DNA from: Dermacentor variabilis
Taxonomy: Eukaryota > Arthropoda > Arachnida > Ixodida > Ixodidae
Direction: 5' to 3'
Length of the DNA: 64,000 nt
NCBI RefSeq assembly: GCF_050947875.1
Contig: NW_027460291.1
Coordinates: forward strand, 30,627,589 to 30,691,588
The notes under the pieces were generated by a model that saw only the letters and a program-made list of their open reading frames with translations, ran no database searches and was not told the DNA's origin. Below are positions 43,870 through 53,965 of the stretch, in pieces. Positions within the stretch are counted from its first letter, which is position 1, and each line of letters opens with the position of its first letter. The position numbers were made by a program, and so were the translations under genes.

Positions 43870-43923
43870 CAATTAGTCCTGTTCAGCTTCTTTGCTGAAA
43901 AGGGGGGCGTCCACACAATATAT

Positions 43924-44343
43924 TGACACGTGTACTTATCTTTATCGGGCGACCACGTTTCGCCACCTAACAAATGTAATCGCACAGCGCGGGACGCGCC
44001 TGCATGTATCCGAAGTTTCTGGAAAGTTATAGATACTTCTACCCGGCTATCTGTTGTCGCCGAACGTTGTGTTATCTGATTTCATCGTGTGACGCGAATG
44101 GTGTAGAACTTTGTGGAAGGTACGCGGGTCCGAACGATTAGTCTGGAACATTCGACGACTGCTGTATAAAAGCCGACGCGCTTGACTCGCTGATCAGATT
44201 TTACGACGATCGCCGACTGTGTTCGCCGCTCTCGTTGTGCTTTAAGTGTAGCCTGTTTTTCGGCACAGGTTCGCCCAATAAAAGCTAGTTTTTGCCTTTC
44301 ACAGTTTTGCTACTGTGTTCTTTGACGTCACGACCACGTGACA
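43924..44343 (+). repeat. 3' LTR of gypsy C
   Basis: 420 bp, TGACACGTG...CACGTGACA, lacking the U2-like segment. It contains TATAAAAG (44165-44172) and AATAAA (44277-44282), so promoter and poly(A) signals look intact. It is immediately followed by LINE coding sequence. Confidence 0.83.
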
Positions 44344-45691
44344 AAATGCTACAGCTATACAGCGTTTTGTTTACTGGTTCCCTCCAGTACAGCCTACCTG
44401 TTATATGCAACACCTACAAAACCAATTTGCGTACAATTCAGACCATTCAAACCCATGCACTGAGGATATGCCTGGGAGTAGCACGCAGAGCGTCAACGGT
44501 TGAAATTATTGCCCTTGCTCAATATTATTTAATCACGACGCACACCGCCGTCGAGACAACGCGTGCGCATGCCATGCACATTGCCCGGACCCCTCGCCAC
44601 CACCTCGCCGCACTCGCTAAGTCATTTAACACAACTGTAAGTGCATATCGCGCCCTGCTTGCGTCGGGGCGCACACCTGTGGCCAGGGCGGTGTCTCCTT
44701 CATAGTGTTTGTGCCATCCAGAAGTACACTTCCGAATTGCAGGGCTTGATAAAAAGTCGTACCTACCACCGTCTGCACTGAAACAATTGAGGTTAGTCCT
44801 GTTGCACGAGAGATACAATAGCCGCGTAGACATTTATGCTGTCGGATCGACTACATCGATTAGTTCTGGCAGTGCTCTGTATATACCGGCGAGAGGAATA
44901 ACGCTGCAATTCAAGACATCACATGTCACGACGTCCACGGCTGTAGAACTCACGGCTCCGTGCATTGCGCTTCAATTTATTGACACAGAGGGTCCTGGTA
45001 CATCGGCCGTGTTTTCAGACTTGAGACCGGCTTTACACAGCATGCAGTCAGTTCTGCGACGTGGAGCTCACGAGCAGCTAACATAGGAAATTGGGAAACT
45101 TCACCACCATGTGAAACAGAAAGAGCACGAAATTATTTTCCAGTGGCTACCTGGCCACTGCGGGATCAGTGGAAAGGATCAAGCAGACAAAGCAGCCGGA
45201 GAGTCAGATTAAGAACACAGCGTTCCCATTACTCTATCCAGGACAGACGATGCGAGGCAGCTTCGTCATCTGGCACGCAAGCTCTCTTTAACAGAGTGTA
45301 ACACCCCAAATATAAGGCACCAGTAGGCTGCACGAACTAAATACTTCACTCTTACACCGACCGCCGCCCGGGCTTCACCAACGTGAGGCATTGATTCTAT
45401 ACCTGTTGTGGTTGGGAGTGGCTTTCACGAAGGCGTACACTGCTTTGATTGGAAGGAGCGATAGTGCTGCATGCGACGTCTGCGGCGTCGAACAGAACAC
45501 CGAGCATTTATTGTGCCACTGTCATCAATTTCAGACGGAAAGACAAACATTGCCTCATCGCGATGACTGAACGATAGGCCGTTGTCTGTGCAGGTGCTAC
45601 TTGAAAACCATCCCGATAGCTCGTCCGCCCACAAAGCTGTGAAGGCACTTTTGTCTTTATTGAGGGCGACTGGAGTATGTGAACGCCTTTG
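44344..45691 (+). pseudogene. RNase H-bearing LINE, 3' half, related to 1440-3720
   Basis: It starts inside the RT thumb (MLQLYSVLFTGSLQYS, TIQTHALRICLGV) with the same layout as the minus copy near 2950. RNase H follows: VDIYAVGSTT near 44830 (catalytic D replaced by V), TAVELTAPC near 44940, VFSDLRPA near 45010, FQWLPGHCGISGKDQAD near 45140. The Cys tail reads ACDVCGVEQNTEHLLCHC near 45470-45520, with a stop at 45689-45691. Several frameshifts after 45085. The element begins abruptly at the gypsy C LTR. Confidence 0.8.
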
Positions 45692-45857
45692 ACTCGCTCA
45701 GGCCGTCCACGTGTGTGGGCGAGCTCACCGCGGCTTTCCTCCCCTCGTTCTGTCTATCTCATCTTTTAGAGCGCAGCTCTTTGGCGTCCGTTCCTGGGTT
45801 TCGCGTCGTCGTCGGCCTCGTAACCAGCTCCGCCCCCCTTTCATCCCCCCAGCGCTA

Positions 45858-46007
45858 GCAGCGACCGACTGATACCGCTGGATGCCGCTGACGCCGCTAG
45901 AGAGTCAAGATAACGTGACTGCATAGAACACCGTCGCCGCCATGCAGAAAGAGGAGGAAAGGGTCCCCCCCCTGTATCGGCGTCAGCGGCATCAGTCAGT
46001 CGCTGCT
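45858..46007. repeat. Imperfect inverted repeat, about 38 bp arms
   Basis: GCAGCGACCGACTGATACCG...CGCTGACGCCG (45858-45897) and its near reverse complement at 45978-46007 flank an 80 bp spacer. It could be a hairpin end of the adjacent Helitron-like or unknown element. Confidence 0.55.
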
Positions 46008-46180
46008 ATCTCTTCCCTCCTCCCTTTATCGTGTTGTCCGCTTGCTGCGCGCGCTTCTGCCCCCATCGTTTGCCGCTGGGTGTACACGCCGCCCCCCTCC
46101 CCCCTCTTCCTGCGAGTCTCCGGTTGTGAAAGCGCCGGCTCGAACTTAATTCCTTTCTTCGCTCCTCCTCCAATGCAACC

Positions 46181-46356
46181 CCTGTGCGGTGGCAATCAGA
46201 GAGCCAGATCGGTGGCGGCGGATCTGTATATGTGCACCGCCCGAGCCGAAATTGCCGCTGCCGTTCGCCCTGTGCGGTGGCAATCAGAGAGCCAGATCGG
46301 TGGCGGCGGATCTGTATATGTGCACCGCCCGAGCCGAAATTGCCGCTGCCGTTCGC
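46181..46356 (+). repeat. Perfect tandem duplication, 88 bp x 2
   Basis: 46181-46268 and 46269-46356 are identical base for base, starting CCTGTGCGGTGG and ending GCCGTTCGC. Zero divergence means a very recent event, or an assembly artefact. Confidence 0.95.
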
Positions 46357-46390
46357 CACTGCGAAATTATCTGCCAGTTCTTTCTGAGCC

Positions 46391-46564
46391 ATGAGCGAGA
46401 CGACCGATGGAAGTCCTCCGTCTGCTGCTGCTGCTGCTGCTGCTAAACGAGCTGCCAGAGCAGAGGCCCAGCGCCGTCGCCGTCAGAATCCAGAGGTGCG
46501 TGCCGCCGAAGCAGAAGCTTACCGTCGCCGCCGTCGAGATGATCCAGGAGTACGGGAAATATAA
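46391..46564 (+). CDS. 57-residue Ala- and Arg-rich ORF, possible Helitron-type N-terminus
   Basis: The ATG at 46391 opens MSETTDGSPPS, then seven alanines and AKRAARAEAQRRRRQNPEVR and AAEAEAYRRRRRDDPG, with TAA at 46562-46564. The alanine run comes from (CTG/GCT)n. The repeated pattern NPEVRAxEAEAxRRRR matches, from memory, the basic repeats at the start of tick Helitron helicase proteins, whose next domain is the zinc-binding type seen at 18373-18552. It is cut short by an early stop, so it is a relic or a small basic protein. No promoter evidence. Confidence 0.4.
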   Translation: MSETTDGSPPSAAAAAAAKRAARAEAQRRRRQNPEVRAAEAEAYRRRRRDDPGVREI

Positions 46565-46714
46565 AAAAAAATTCTGTGATAGCGCATACATGTGTTGCTC
46601 GATTTCTTTGCCTCAATCTATCGAAAAGGTGAAACAGCTTATTTGCTGCGCTCAAATTTCGCATTAAGAAGTAACGTAATCGTCGGTAATTTTTTTATTC
46701 CTTCTTTCCCGTCC

Positions 46715-46795
46715 TGCAGAGTAGGGTAGCCATCCAGACGCAATTTTGGCTAACATCCCTGCCCTTTCTCATTTCCTCTTCCTCCTGCTACACGG
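46715..46795 (+). mobile_element. LINE 3' UTR remnant
   Basis: AGGGTAGCCATCCAGACGC..., GGCTAACATCCCTGCCCTTTC is the same 3' UTR module that ends the minus LINE near 1445-1515 (read in reverse). Only this short terminal piece is present. Confidence 0.55.
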
Positions 46796-46879
46796 AAGAA
46801 AAGCGCAGGCAATGGTTGCGAACTTCAGCCAGGAGTATAAACATCTGAAGAAGGGCTCGAATACTGCATACATTGCACG

Positions 46880-48838
46880 AGTTACAGCTTTCATCAATGC
46901 ATTTCTCCTATCTAATTATACTGAAGCTACAGCGATGGTGTGTGATCCGGGACTGACTGTCGATAATAATCTGAGTCTTCCCAGGGAAAAGCAAGAACAG
47001 CTCAAGAGTCTCATCCAGCATCGCATAGTCGCGGAGGAATGCGTTCGGCCTCTTCAGCAGAGCCCGTACCGAGTTTCGACGCGGCAACGAGATGCCATAA
47101 AGCAGCAAGTGGATGAAACGCTGCGCGACAAAATTATCCAGCCATCTACGAGTCCATGGGCGTCTCGTGGAGTCTTAGCCAAGAAGAAGAATGGAAATCT
47201 GTGCATCTGGGTCAAATATAGCCGCTTAAGCAAAATCTCGAAAATCGATATATACCCCCTCCCACAGATACATTACGCATTAGACCATCCCTGCAATACT
47301 AAATATTTTTCGTCGATGCATCTAAAGACTGGTTACTGGCGAATTGAATTCGGCGAGATCGTACGAGAGAAAACCGCGTCTATCACGCCGGACCGCCTCT
47401 TCGTGTTCAAAGTCATGCCATTCGGATTTTGTTCTGCGTCTGGAACGTTCCAGCGCGTGATGGACGCAGTCTTGGTGGGGATGACGTGGCAGACTGTTCT
47501 GGTCTACTTGTATGACGTTGTAGTCTGCCACAAAATTTGAAGATCAGCTGAGACGGCTTGGAACAGCAGTAGTGGCGATAAAGTCATCTGGACTCATCCT
47601 GACGTCAGAAAAAGTGTCGTTTCGCTTACGAAGAACTTGTTTTCCGAGGCCACGTCATCAGCAAGTCTTGTCGACAGGCCTCGGGAACTAGGTGATGGCA
47701 GCTGCCTTCTGGGAACATAGTGATGGCAGCTGTCTTCTGCGTTCCGTCCTCACCCGCATAAGTCAGCTGCAATCACTAAGCTCCAAATGCCTGTCGACAA
47801 GAAGACCGTCCCCAGATTCGTTGGCCTATGGGTTCATTACAGGCGTTTTGTCAGACACATTGCAGGCAATGCCGGGCCATTGACGCATCTCGCGAAATTC
47901 GATGTCGACTTTGAGTGCGAAATACGGCAGGTCGACGCATTTCATGAGCTTAAATGACGGTTGCAGACAAACCAGTACTTACACACTTCGACGAAGACGC
48001 CGAGATGGAAATCCATACCAACGAAAGTAACGCATGTCTAGGTACTATACTAGTTCAAAGGAAACACGGAGTTTTAGGTGCAATAGCTTACGCTATCTGG
48101 TAACAGTGGAAATGGAAACGAATTATTCTTTTAAAGAAAAAGAGTGTCTCGCGATCACATTGGCAACGGCTAAATTTCTGATTACACGTACGGTAGGCAG
48201 TTCAAAGTGGTAAGCGGCTACCGCGCCTTGTGTTGGCTGGTACACTTAAGATATCTTTCGGGTCGCCTACAAAGATAGAGTCTCAAACTCCATCGATTCG
48301 ACATCGCCAGGGTCTAAAGTCCAGACGGAAGCATTGTGAGGTCATCTGCCTGTCACGCGCCCTTATTGGCCCATCGGCGCAAGGTGAACCGGACGATGAC
48401 GCCTTCCTAGAAAAATAACCGCAGACGACTCGCCGAACACCAACAAGAAGACGGGAGTTACGAAACCTCGTGGAGTATTTCGAACGGAAGACCGACGTTG
48501 TCTTTAGGGTATTTCGGCGTGCACTTCCATCGTTTTCCTTGCACAACGACGTCCTCGTAAAGAACTTTTCACCAGTCCGTGCCAGCTACCTTCTGGTTGT
48601 CCCTTCTGCTCTGCGGCGTGAAGTTCTACATGCCCTTCATGACTGTCCGACTCCTGGGAACCTCTGGTGCACCCGTACCCTTGCGAGGAATCACGCGAAG
48701 TATTACTGGCCGTGCACGGCCAGTGCCGTCACCCATAACATCAAGGCATGCCGAAACAGTCAGCTACGCAAGACACCGCCATCAAGGCTAGTGAGATTGC
48801 TACAACCAATAAGGCCTCCTTGCCAACCGTTCTAGCAG
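46880..48838 (+). pseudogene. Gypsy element D, RT to integrase N-terminus
   Basis: RT frame to 47540: QSPYRVS, SPWASRGVLAKKKNG near 47150, CIWVKYSRLSK, LKTGYWRIEF, FKVMPFGFCSASGTFQRVMD, and VYLYDVVVC where the YLDD first D is Y. Then broken frames through the tether and RNase H (about 47560-48250), and the integrase zinc-binding region (VLHALHDCPTPGNLWCTRTLARN then KACRNSQLRK, 48625-48775). It ends near 48838 against a LINE ORF1 in the opposite direction. No LTR recognised. Multiple stops. Confidence 0.75.
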
Positions 48839-48839
48839 A

Positions 48840-49490
48840 CCAGAGTCAGCATCCGGAAGTGAACATGGCCATATTGAACATGATCGGAAATATTGTGCAT
48901 GAACACCGTCGTAGTTGTCACAGTGAAGTGTGCCAGTGCGGTTGTCGGAAGTGCATTTTTGTCCACCACGTTCTGCAAAACTGAGCTGTTTCACCACAAT
49001 AACCATATTGCGCACAAGCGGCAGCTTTGAGAGCCATGGCCAAACCTTTGGAACTTGAAACATCTAGGTGAAGTAGGGATCTATTCTATGGTCGCACTCG
49101 TGTCTTTGCAACCTCAAGGGATTTCGGACGTGTAGTGGTCCTAAATTTATGAATCGTAGGCTTTTTGGGAATTTCCTTGTCATCGCGTTTGTCCCTTATC
49201 CTCTGCTCCTTGACAACGTTTTGGCCCTTCAATTGATCTAGTAGCTCCTCCTCATTCATGCTCAAGAGGCCTTTATTTGAACTAACACTTCTGCAAGCAT
49301 TCAGTGATCGAGGAGGTTCCCGGTGATTTGAACGCCTAGAAATGTTACGAGCTCCGAGATCTCCTAAAGTTGAACCTTGTCGCGAACTTCAAGCAATAGG
49401 TCACCGCTAGCCACTTCAATGGCTTTGTAACCTGCGGGTTGGTTTGTCAGTGAGACATTTGACCAGAACAAATGGTGAAATGGTTTTCAC
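48840..49490 (-). pseudogene. LINE ORF1 (Gag-like) fragment with CCHC knuckles
   Basis: The minus reading gives YKAIEVASGDLLLEVRDK near 49430, LLDQLKGQNVVKEQRIR near 49235, IHKFRTTTRPKSLEVA, then a CxKxQRFGHGSQSC-like first knuckle near 49050 (F in place of one C) and TLHCDNYDGVHAQYFRSC near 48920. This is the nucleic-acid-binding ORF1 that precedes endonuclease-RT in I/LOA/Jockey-type LINEs. Frame changes are several. No ORF2 follows in this orientation, because gypsy D abuts at 48838. Confidence 0.7.
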
Positions 49491-50575
49491 AGTCTTTTCG
49501 GACATTTCACTATGTAATATGTGATAGCGTTTCTATACGCTGAATAAGAACCTTGAGTGCTGCTTCGGCGTGTTTCCTTTGGGAAATGCGACAATCATGT
49601 AAGTTGGGGAAGGGAGATGATGCGATGAAATTTTATTTATTTTTGCAACGATGCCAGCCGTACACCGCCGAGCCCTACAAGAGGACGTTACAGGAGTTTC
49701 TGCAAGGAAATTCCTGTACACGCCGCCTGTGCAGCCTTGCTATAACCAAATACCATGTAACGAAAACAGGTTAGCCACACAAGGATAACTGGGTCTTACC
49801 ACCTAGAAAAACCAGAAATAAATGTAACAAAAAGCGAAATCAGGACTGGTATGAAAGAGAGTGAAGAAAGAGAGCGTGGACGTGACAAAGGGGAAATTTG
49901 ACTGCCGATTTCCTCGGGAGGTTCAGTCCGGGGCTGTCGTCTACATGAACCGAAGGCCAAAATTGTCTGATGCCGCCGCCGACAAGCTTTAAAGGTCGAA
50001 ACACCCGGCTTCAGCTTAACTCCTCGGTTCCCCTTTTCCCCGGACATGACTACCCTATGCACAGCTACACGAGGAGGGGTCCAACCCTTTAGTGCTCGAG
50101 TCCGCGGTGCCGCAACGCACCAAACACCTGCTGACCCTGACGCCTCTGGTGGTCTCTAGAATTTTACTGAAGCAGGATTGGCCGCCGTCAGCAGCCCCCA
50201 AAGTCGCAGCAGCGCAGACCCGCATAAACGTGGCCTCCCGATCCGCTGCAGCCGAACACTGAACCAACTGGGCTGCATAACGTCGCGTGTGCGCTTCGAT
50301 AGAAGAACACTGATTTTTATGGCGCTTTGGGGGCCTTTTCGCTGCCTGTGCACAGCTCGCGGTTTATCATCGCCATCGCTGGTATTGTCAAACGTGCGCT
50401 GTCGATGTTCTTCCCGCTCTCAAACATCCTCCTCTTCACCAGACCTACGTAAAGCACACGGATTTTAGGTAGGATTGCGCGAGGCAAAATCATGTATTTG
50501 AAGCAATGCATACATGCGAGTAGGCACAATTGCCACGGTTTTCATTTTTGTTGCGGCAAAGTTTTATCAGCAGAA
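49491..50575. other. Unassigned region; possible LINE 5' UTR
   Basis: 49796-50160 contains GGTTCCCCTTTTCCCCGGACATGACTACC, which I associate with LINE 5' leaders in ticks, and a short + frame at 50046-50159 (MTTLCTATRGGVQPF...). The evidence is weak. 50160-50575 shows nothing recognisable. Confidence 0.3.
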
Positions 50576-50799
50576 TGTCGAACCTTTCTCTAACCAGTCT
50601 AGATACTTTATTCACTGACGCAGAAACCACTTATGACTACCACGAGATAGACGCAGGACACAACGCTCTTTCAGATGCTTGTGTGATTTCGATTGACAAC
50701 TTTCCAAAAATGTTTAGATTTTACCATTCTTGTAGACTTCATTCTAACTATGGTGTACTTGTACAAACAAGTGACGTGTCTGTAGCTTCACATATTTAA
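50576..50799 (+). CDS. 74-residue ORF with a DEDDh-exonuclease-like motif
   Basis: From ATG 50576: MSNLSLTSLDTLFTDAETTY, then DYHEIDAGHNALSDACVISI and on to VASHI, TAA at 50797-50799. H-N-A-L-x-D-A (about residues 31-37) matches the Exo III motif of DnaQ/DEDDh-type 3'-5' exonucleases. The other three acidic motifs would be upstream and are not seen in frame. It could be a fragment of a larger nuclease gene of host or mobile origin, or coincidence. Confidence 0.3.
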
Positions 50800-50804
50800 T
50801 TGTT

Positions 50805-51047
50805 TAAAGCGACCTGTTTCAATACAATTTTGACAAGCGTGTTGAGGTATGTGTTGACAATGCTTCTGTGAAGATTTTTAGATATGAAGATTTCCTTAGT
50901 TTGTTAAGTTGAGTCAGTAGTGAAGAAAGGGACAACGCTCAGAATAGCTTGTTTCACATTTATGATGTGTGTGTACAAGTAAACAGGTGCACTCATGAGA
51001 TGCCGGTAGAAGGCTGCTTGCAGTTCCTAGATATCCAATTACCCATG
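50805..51047 (+). pseudogene. Penelope-like RT fragment
   Basis: NFDKRVEVCVDNASVKIFRYEDFLSL (about 50823-50900) followed by SSEERDN and THEMPVEGCLQFLDIQL (about 50990-51040) parallels FRYVDDYLV ... FTYETPTEGRLQYLDI of the element at 2-1162. The RT site reads RYEDF where RYVDD is expected. It is a short relic joined directly to an RTE LINE in the opposite direction. Confidence 0.7.
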
Positions 51048-51990
51048 TCCTGAGCCAATGATTCGAACTTACGCCTGCAAATTTCCTAATTTGATCACCC
51101 CAGCTAGTTTTCCGCCGTCCTTGACTAGGTTTCTCCCGGCACACATTCTGTAACTCTAATGGTCCACTGGTTATCCAGCCTACGCATTACATGGCCTGCC
51201 CAGCTCCATTTTTACAGCGAAGCTGTTAACGGTTAGTTCCCTCAGGATCATGTCTGTGTGTAGGCAGAAAACTTCCCATACGTGGGCCGATCCCAAAGAT
51301 AGTGCAATGCCGGACCGAGCCGCTGCGCAGGTGAAGAAGCGGTAAGCACACCAAATACGCGGCCCGATCTGTAACGCAGGGTAGTACAGGGCCGCGTGAG
51401 GGCACTGAGTTTTTCTCTCAATCAGAATATCCGTTATCCCCGTTTGCTCTTTGATCCACACCACTCTCTCCCTGTCTGTTAACGTTACGCCTAATATTTT
51501 CCCTTGTAAAGCTCTTTGCGCGGTCCTTAACTCGTTCTCGATCGTTTTTGTCAACCAATAAGTTTCTGCCACATATGTTAGCACCGCTAGAATGCAGCGA
51601 TTGTGTACCTTTCTTTTTAATAATAGTGGTAAGCTCCCAGTCAGGATCTGGCAATACCTGCCGTATGTACTCCAGGCCATTCTTATTCTTCTGTAGTTTT
51701 CCTTCTCACGATCAGGGTCCCCTGCGTGTAACTGGCCTAGTTAAATATACTACTTCACAGACTCTAAAGGCTGATTAGCGATCCTGAATTCTTGTACCCT
51801 GCTAGGCTATTGAACATTATCTTCGTCTGCTGCATAAAAATCGTTAATCTCACCCACTCTTACTCTTTCCCTGTTAAGATTCCCAATCATTTATTGTAAT
51901 TCATCCCCAGTGTTTCTGAAGAGGACGTCATCTGCCAACCTAATGCTGCTGAGATATTCGCCGTCGATTCACACTCCTCAGCCTTCCCAG
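51048..51990 (-). pseudogene. RTE-type LINE, 3' third
   Basis: Minus order: IDGEYLSSIRLADDVLF near 51955 (RT site with DD), a YLGQL-type block, then MAWSTYGRYCQ (51680), LKRKVHNRCILAVLTYVAETYWLTKTIENELRTAQRA, VTLTDRERVVWIKEQTGITDIL, and after a 51180 break GRRKTSWGDQIRKFAG near 51110. It has the same architecture as the fuller copy at 56490-59560. Frames are broken at about 51680 and 51180. Confidence 0.8.
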
Positions 51991-52031
51991 TTTAATAGTT
52001 TTCCTTGTTCTGCAGAACGCCTATTAGAGGA

Positions 52032-52590
52032 AATATCATAAGAAGCGAACAAACACTGACACCAAGGACAACATAGGGGTAATTACTTGTGCGTAATAAA
52101 TGAAATAAAGAAACGATAAAGTAATAAAAATAAAAATGCATGAAGAAACAACTGGCCGCAGGTGGGAACCGCACCCACAACCTTCGAATTTCGCGTGCGA
52201 TGCTATACCAATTGAGCTACCGCGGCGCCGCTTCCCCATCCACTTTCTTGGGTACATATGTGTCCTAGTAGAACCCTGGGTGTGTTAGCCAGTGCCACCA
52301 CTCGCAGACCTTGGCAGCGGACGTGGAACGTCTTTTTTGCCGCAGGCCTCAGGAGAACGTGATCTTTTTTTAGGTGAAGGCAACTGGTCAATAAACCCCC
52401 ACATGCTACCTGTAGAGCATCACACGCGAAATGCGAAGGTTGTGGGCTCGCTTCCCACCTGCGGCAAGTTTCTTCTCATCCACTTTAATTTCCATTCATT
52501 TATCGTTTCTTTATTTCATTTATTAAGAACAAATAATTTCCCCTATTTTGTACTTGGTGTCAGTGTTTGCTGGGTTCTTATGACATGACT
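52032..52590. mobile_element. Palindrome of two tRNA-derived repeats, head to head
   Basis: The left arm (52032-52228, minus) and right arm (about 52392-52590, plus) are reverse complements. Each includes a tRNA-like head and a shared body (CATCCACTTT..., TTCTTTATTTCATTTATTA, TTGGTGTCAGTGTTTG). The left head, read on minus, can form a 7 bp acceptor stem GCCGCGG/CTGCGGC (one G-T), has TAGCTCAATTGG as A box, and an anticodon-like loop CGCGAAA with G at position 33. That position is normally T, so this is not a working tRNA. The spacer is about 165 bp. Confidence 0.75.
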
Positions 52591-53965
52591 ACTAAATATC
52601 GGGCCCCTCGGTTAACCCCCTTTCTTCTCGTTTATTACAGGAAATGTAGTTCTAAACGTTGGAGGCTGCTGGTCAAATGTTTATTAACATTCTTTCCTCT
52701 CGAATAACCTTTGCTGCAATGCGGAAACAATATTTTGTCAGAACGCATGAGCGCGTCGCTTCTTATGGGCCAGCATAAGTATATGCAACGGGACTTGCTT
52801 CAAAGGTAAATTCGCTCAATCTCAGTAAAATAGGCGTAGTTCTCAATTAACGACCACGAACATCGTAGATCGCAAATGAATATCTGACAAAAAGAAACAG
52901 ACAGGCACGGTGAAATTAGGCAACAAAGAAATTTTAGCTTCATACGTAAAAGCATCAGCCGGTGCAGCCCAGAACGTACACAAAAAAGAGTTTGCCGTGG
53001 CTTTTTGCGACTGCGCAGTACTCCTTCAATTGGTTACCGCCCCTCGCGAAGCTACAGGGCAGCTTGCATTGTGTAAGAAAGAAAACAAGGCTAGGAGAGC
53101 GTTCACTAACTTTACCATATCGCCCGTGCAGCACGCATTCAAGCAGTTGGTCACTGAGTATGAAACCAACATGGCTGGTTTCGAGACCTGCTATTTAGCA
53201 AAGCAGCGCGATGCGCCACTCATTTGACCACGCAATATCGGGTTACCCAGGTAGGTGCGAAAACGGTTTCATAAAAACTAGAATCAACACGAGTGCGTGT
53301 GTATGACGACATCAGCAAGACGACGACAACGGTAGCGACGATTACGTGATTTTAACGAACGATCGAATTGAGATGAAGGAGCTGCACAGACTTGCTTTAC
53401 AGTCGCTGTTCAGCAACCGCCCGGTGTTTTCATGCCGAGATTTGCTCACGTATGACATCTGGCTGGAGAGCTGATGGCACGCGAGAATCAGAGGTGAGAG
53501 TCGGAATACAAAGCTGCAATTACAATGCGACGACCACCATGGCATTACGAACGAGAGCCTATAGTTATCTTCCCCACTTAGTAGCCAACTTTCGACTGTG
53601 CCGGCATAACTTCCTGCCATGGTAATTTCATGCCATGCATGCATGTCTTGAATTTCTCTCATTCTTGTCATGCCTGCCATGACATCAACGGGATGGCTTG
53701 ACATACAGACCATTTCATCTGTGGCAATCATTGTATGACATATATGGAATGACATAGCAATAATGTCATACATGCATGTCTTGACACGCATATCCAGGAT
53801 ATATTCAGTTAAACAAACGCATGCCATGTCATTCAATCTATTATGCTCATCTCATTTGTGAAATTCATGTCATAACATGATTGTCATTGATATAAATAGG
53901 CGGGCAAAGGAACAAGAGTCCAAGATCGCCAGTCGGCCTCTAGAGTCTCCGGAGGAATAGGCTTA
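52591..53965. other. Unassigned region
   Basis: A + frame at 52910-53227 (105 codons) has no motif I know. 53580-53890 is rich in ATGACAT/CATGTCA words in both orientations (loosely palindromic, AT-rich). No gene is supported. Confidence 0.35.

Larger units (their letters stand above)
41036..44343 (+). mobile_element. Gypsy element C, gag-protease only, with a SINE inside
   Basis: LTRs 41036-41494 and 43924-44343 frame an internal region of about 2.4 kb. It carries gag with a CCHC-like knuckle and a protease with an intact DTGA motif; the polypurine GAAAAGGGGGGCG (43898-43910) and the 3' LTR then follow. RT, RNase H and integrase are missing. No matching target duplication is present: the left flank (a minus LINE) and right flank (a plus LINE) are unrelated, suggesting deletion or recombination at one end. 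A SINE (42791-43037) interrupts the gag/protease boundary. Confidence 0.82.

Noticed and set aside
52157..52227. tRNA gene on the minus strand
   Set aside because: Acceptor stem and A box are good, but the anticodon loop has G at position 33 and the copy is part of a palindromic repeat.
52910..53227. 105-codon frame with possible coding character
   Set aside because: No motif or partner exon found; kept as unassigned.
53580..53890. Satellite made of CATGACAT words
   Set aside because: Words recur without a fixed period or alignable unit; only low-complexity bias.
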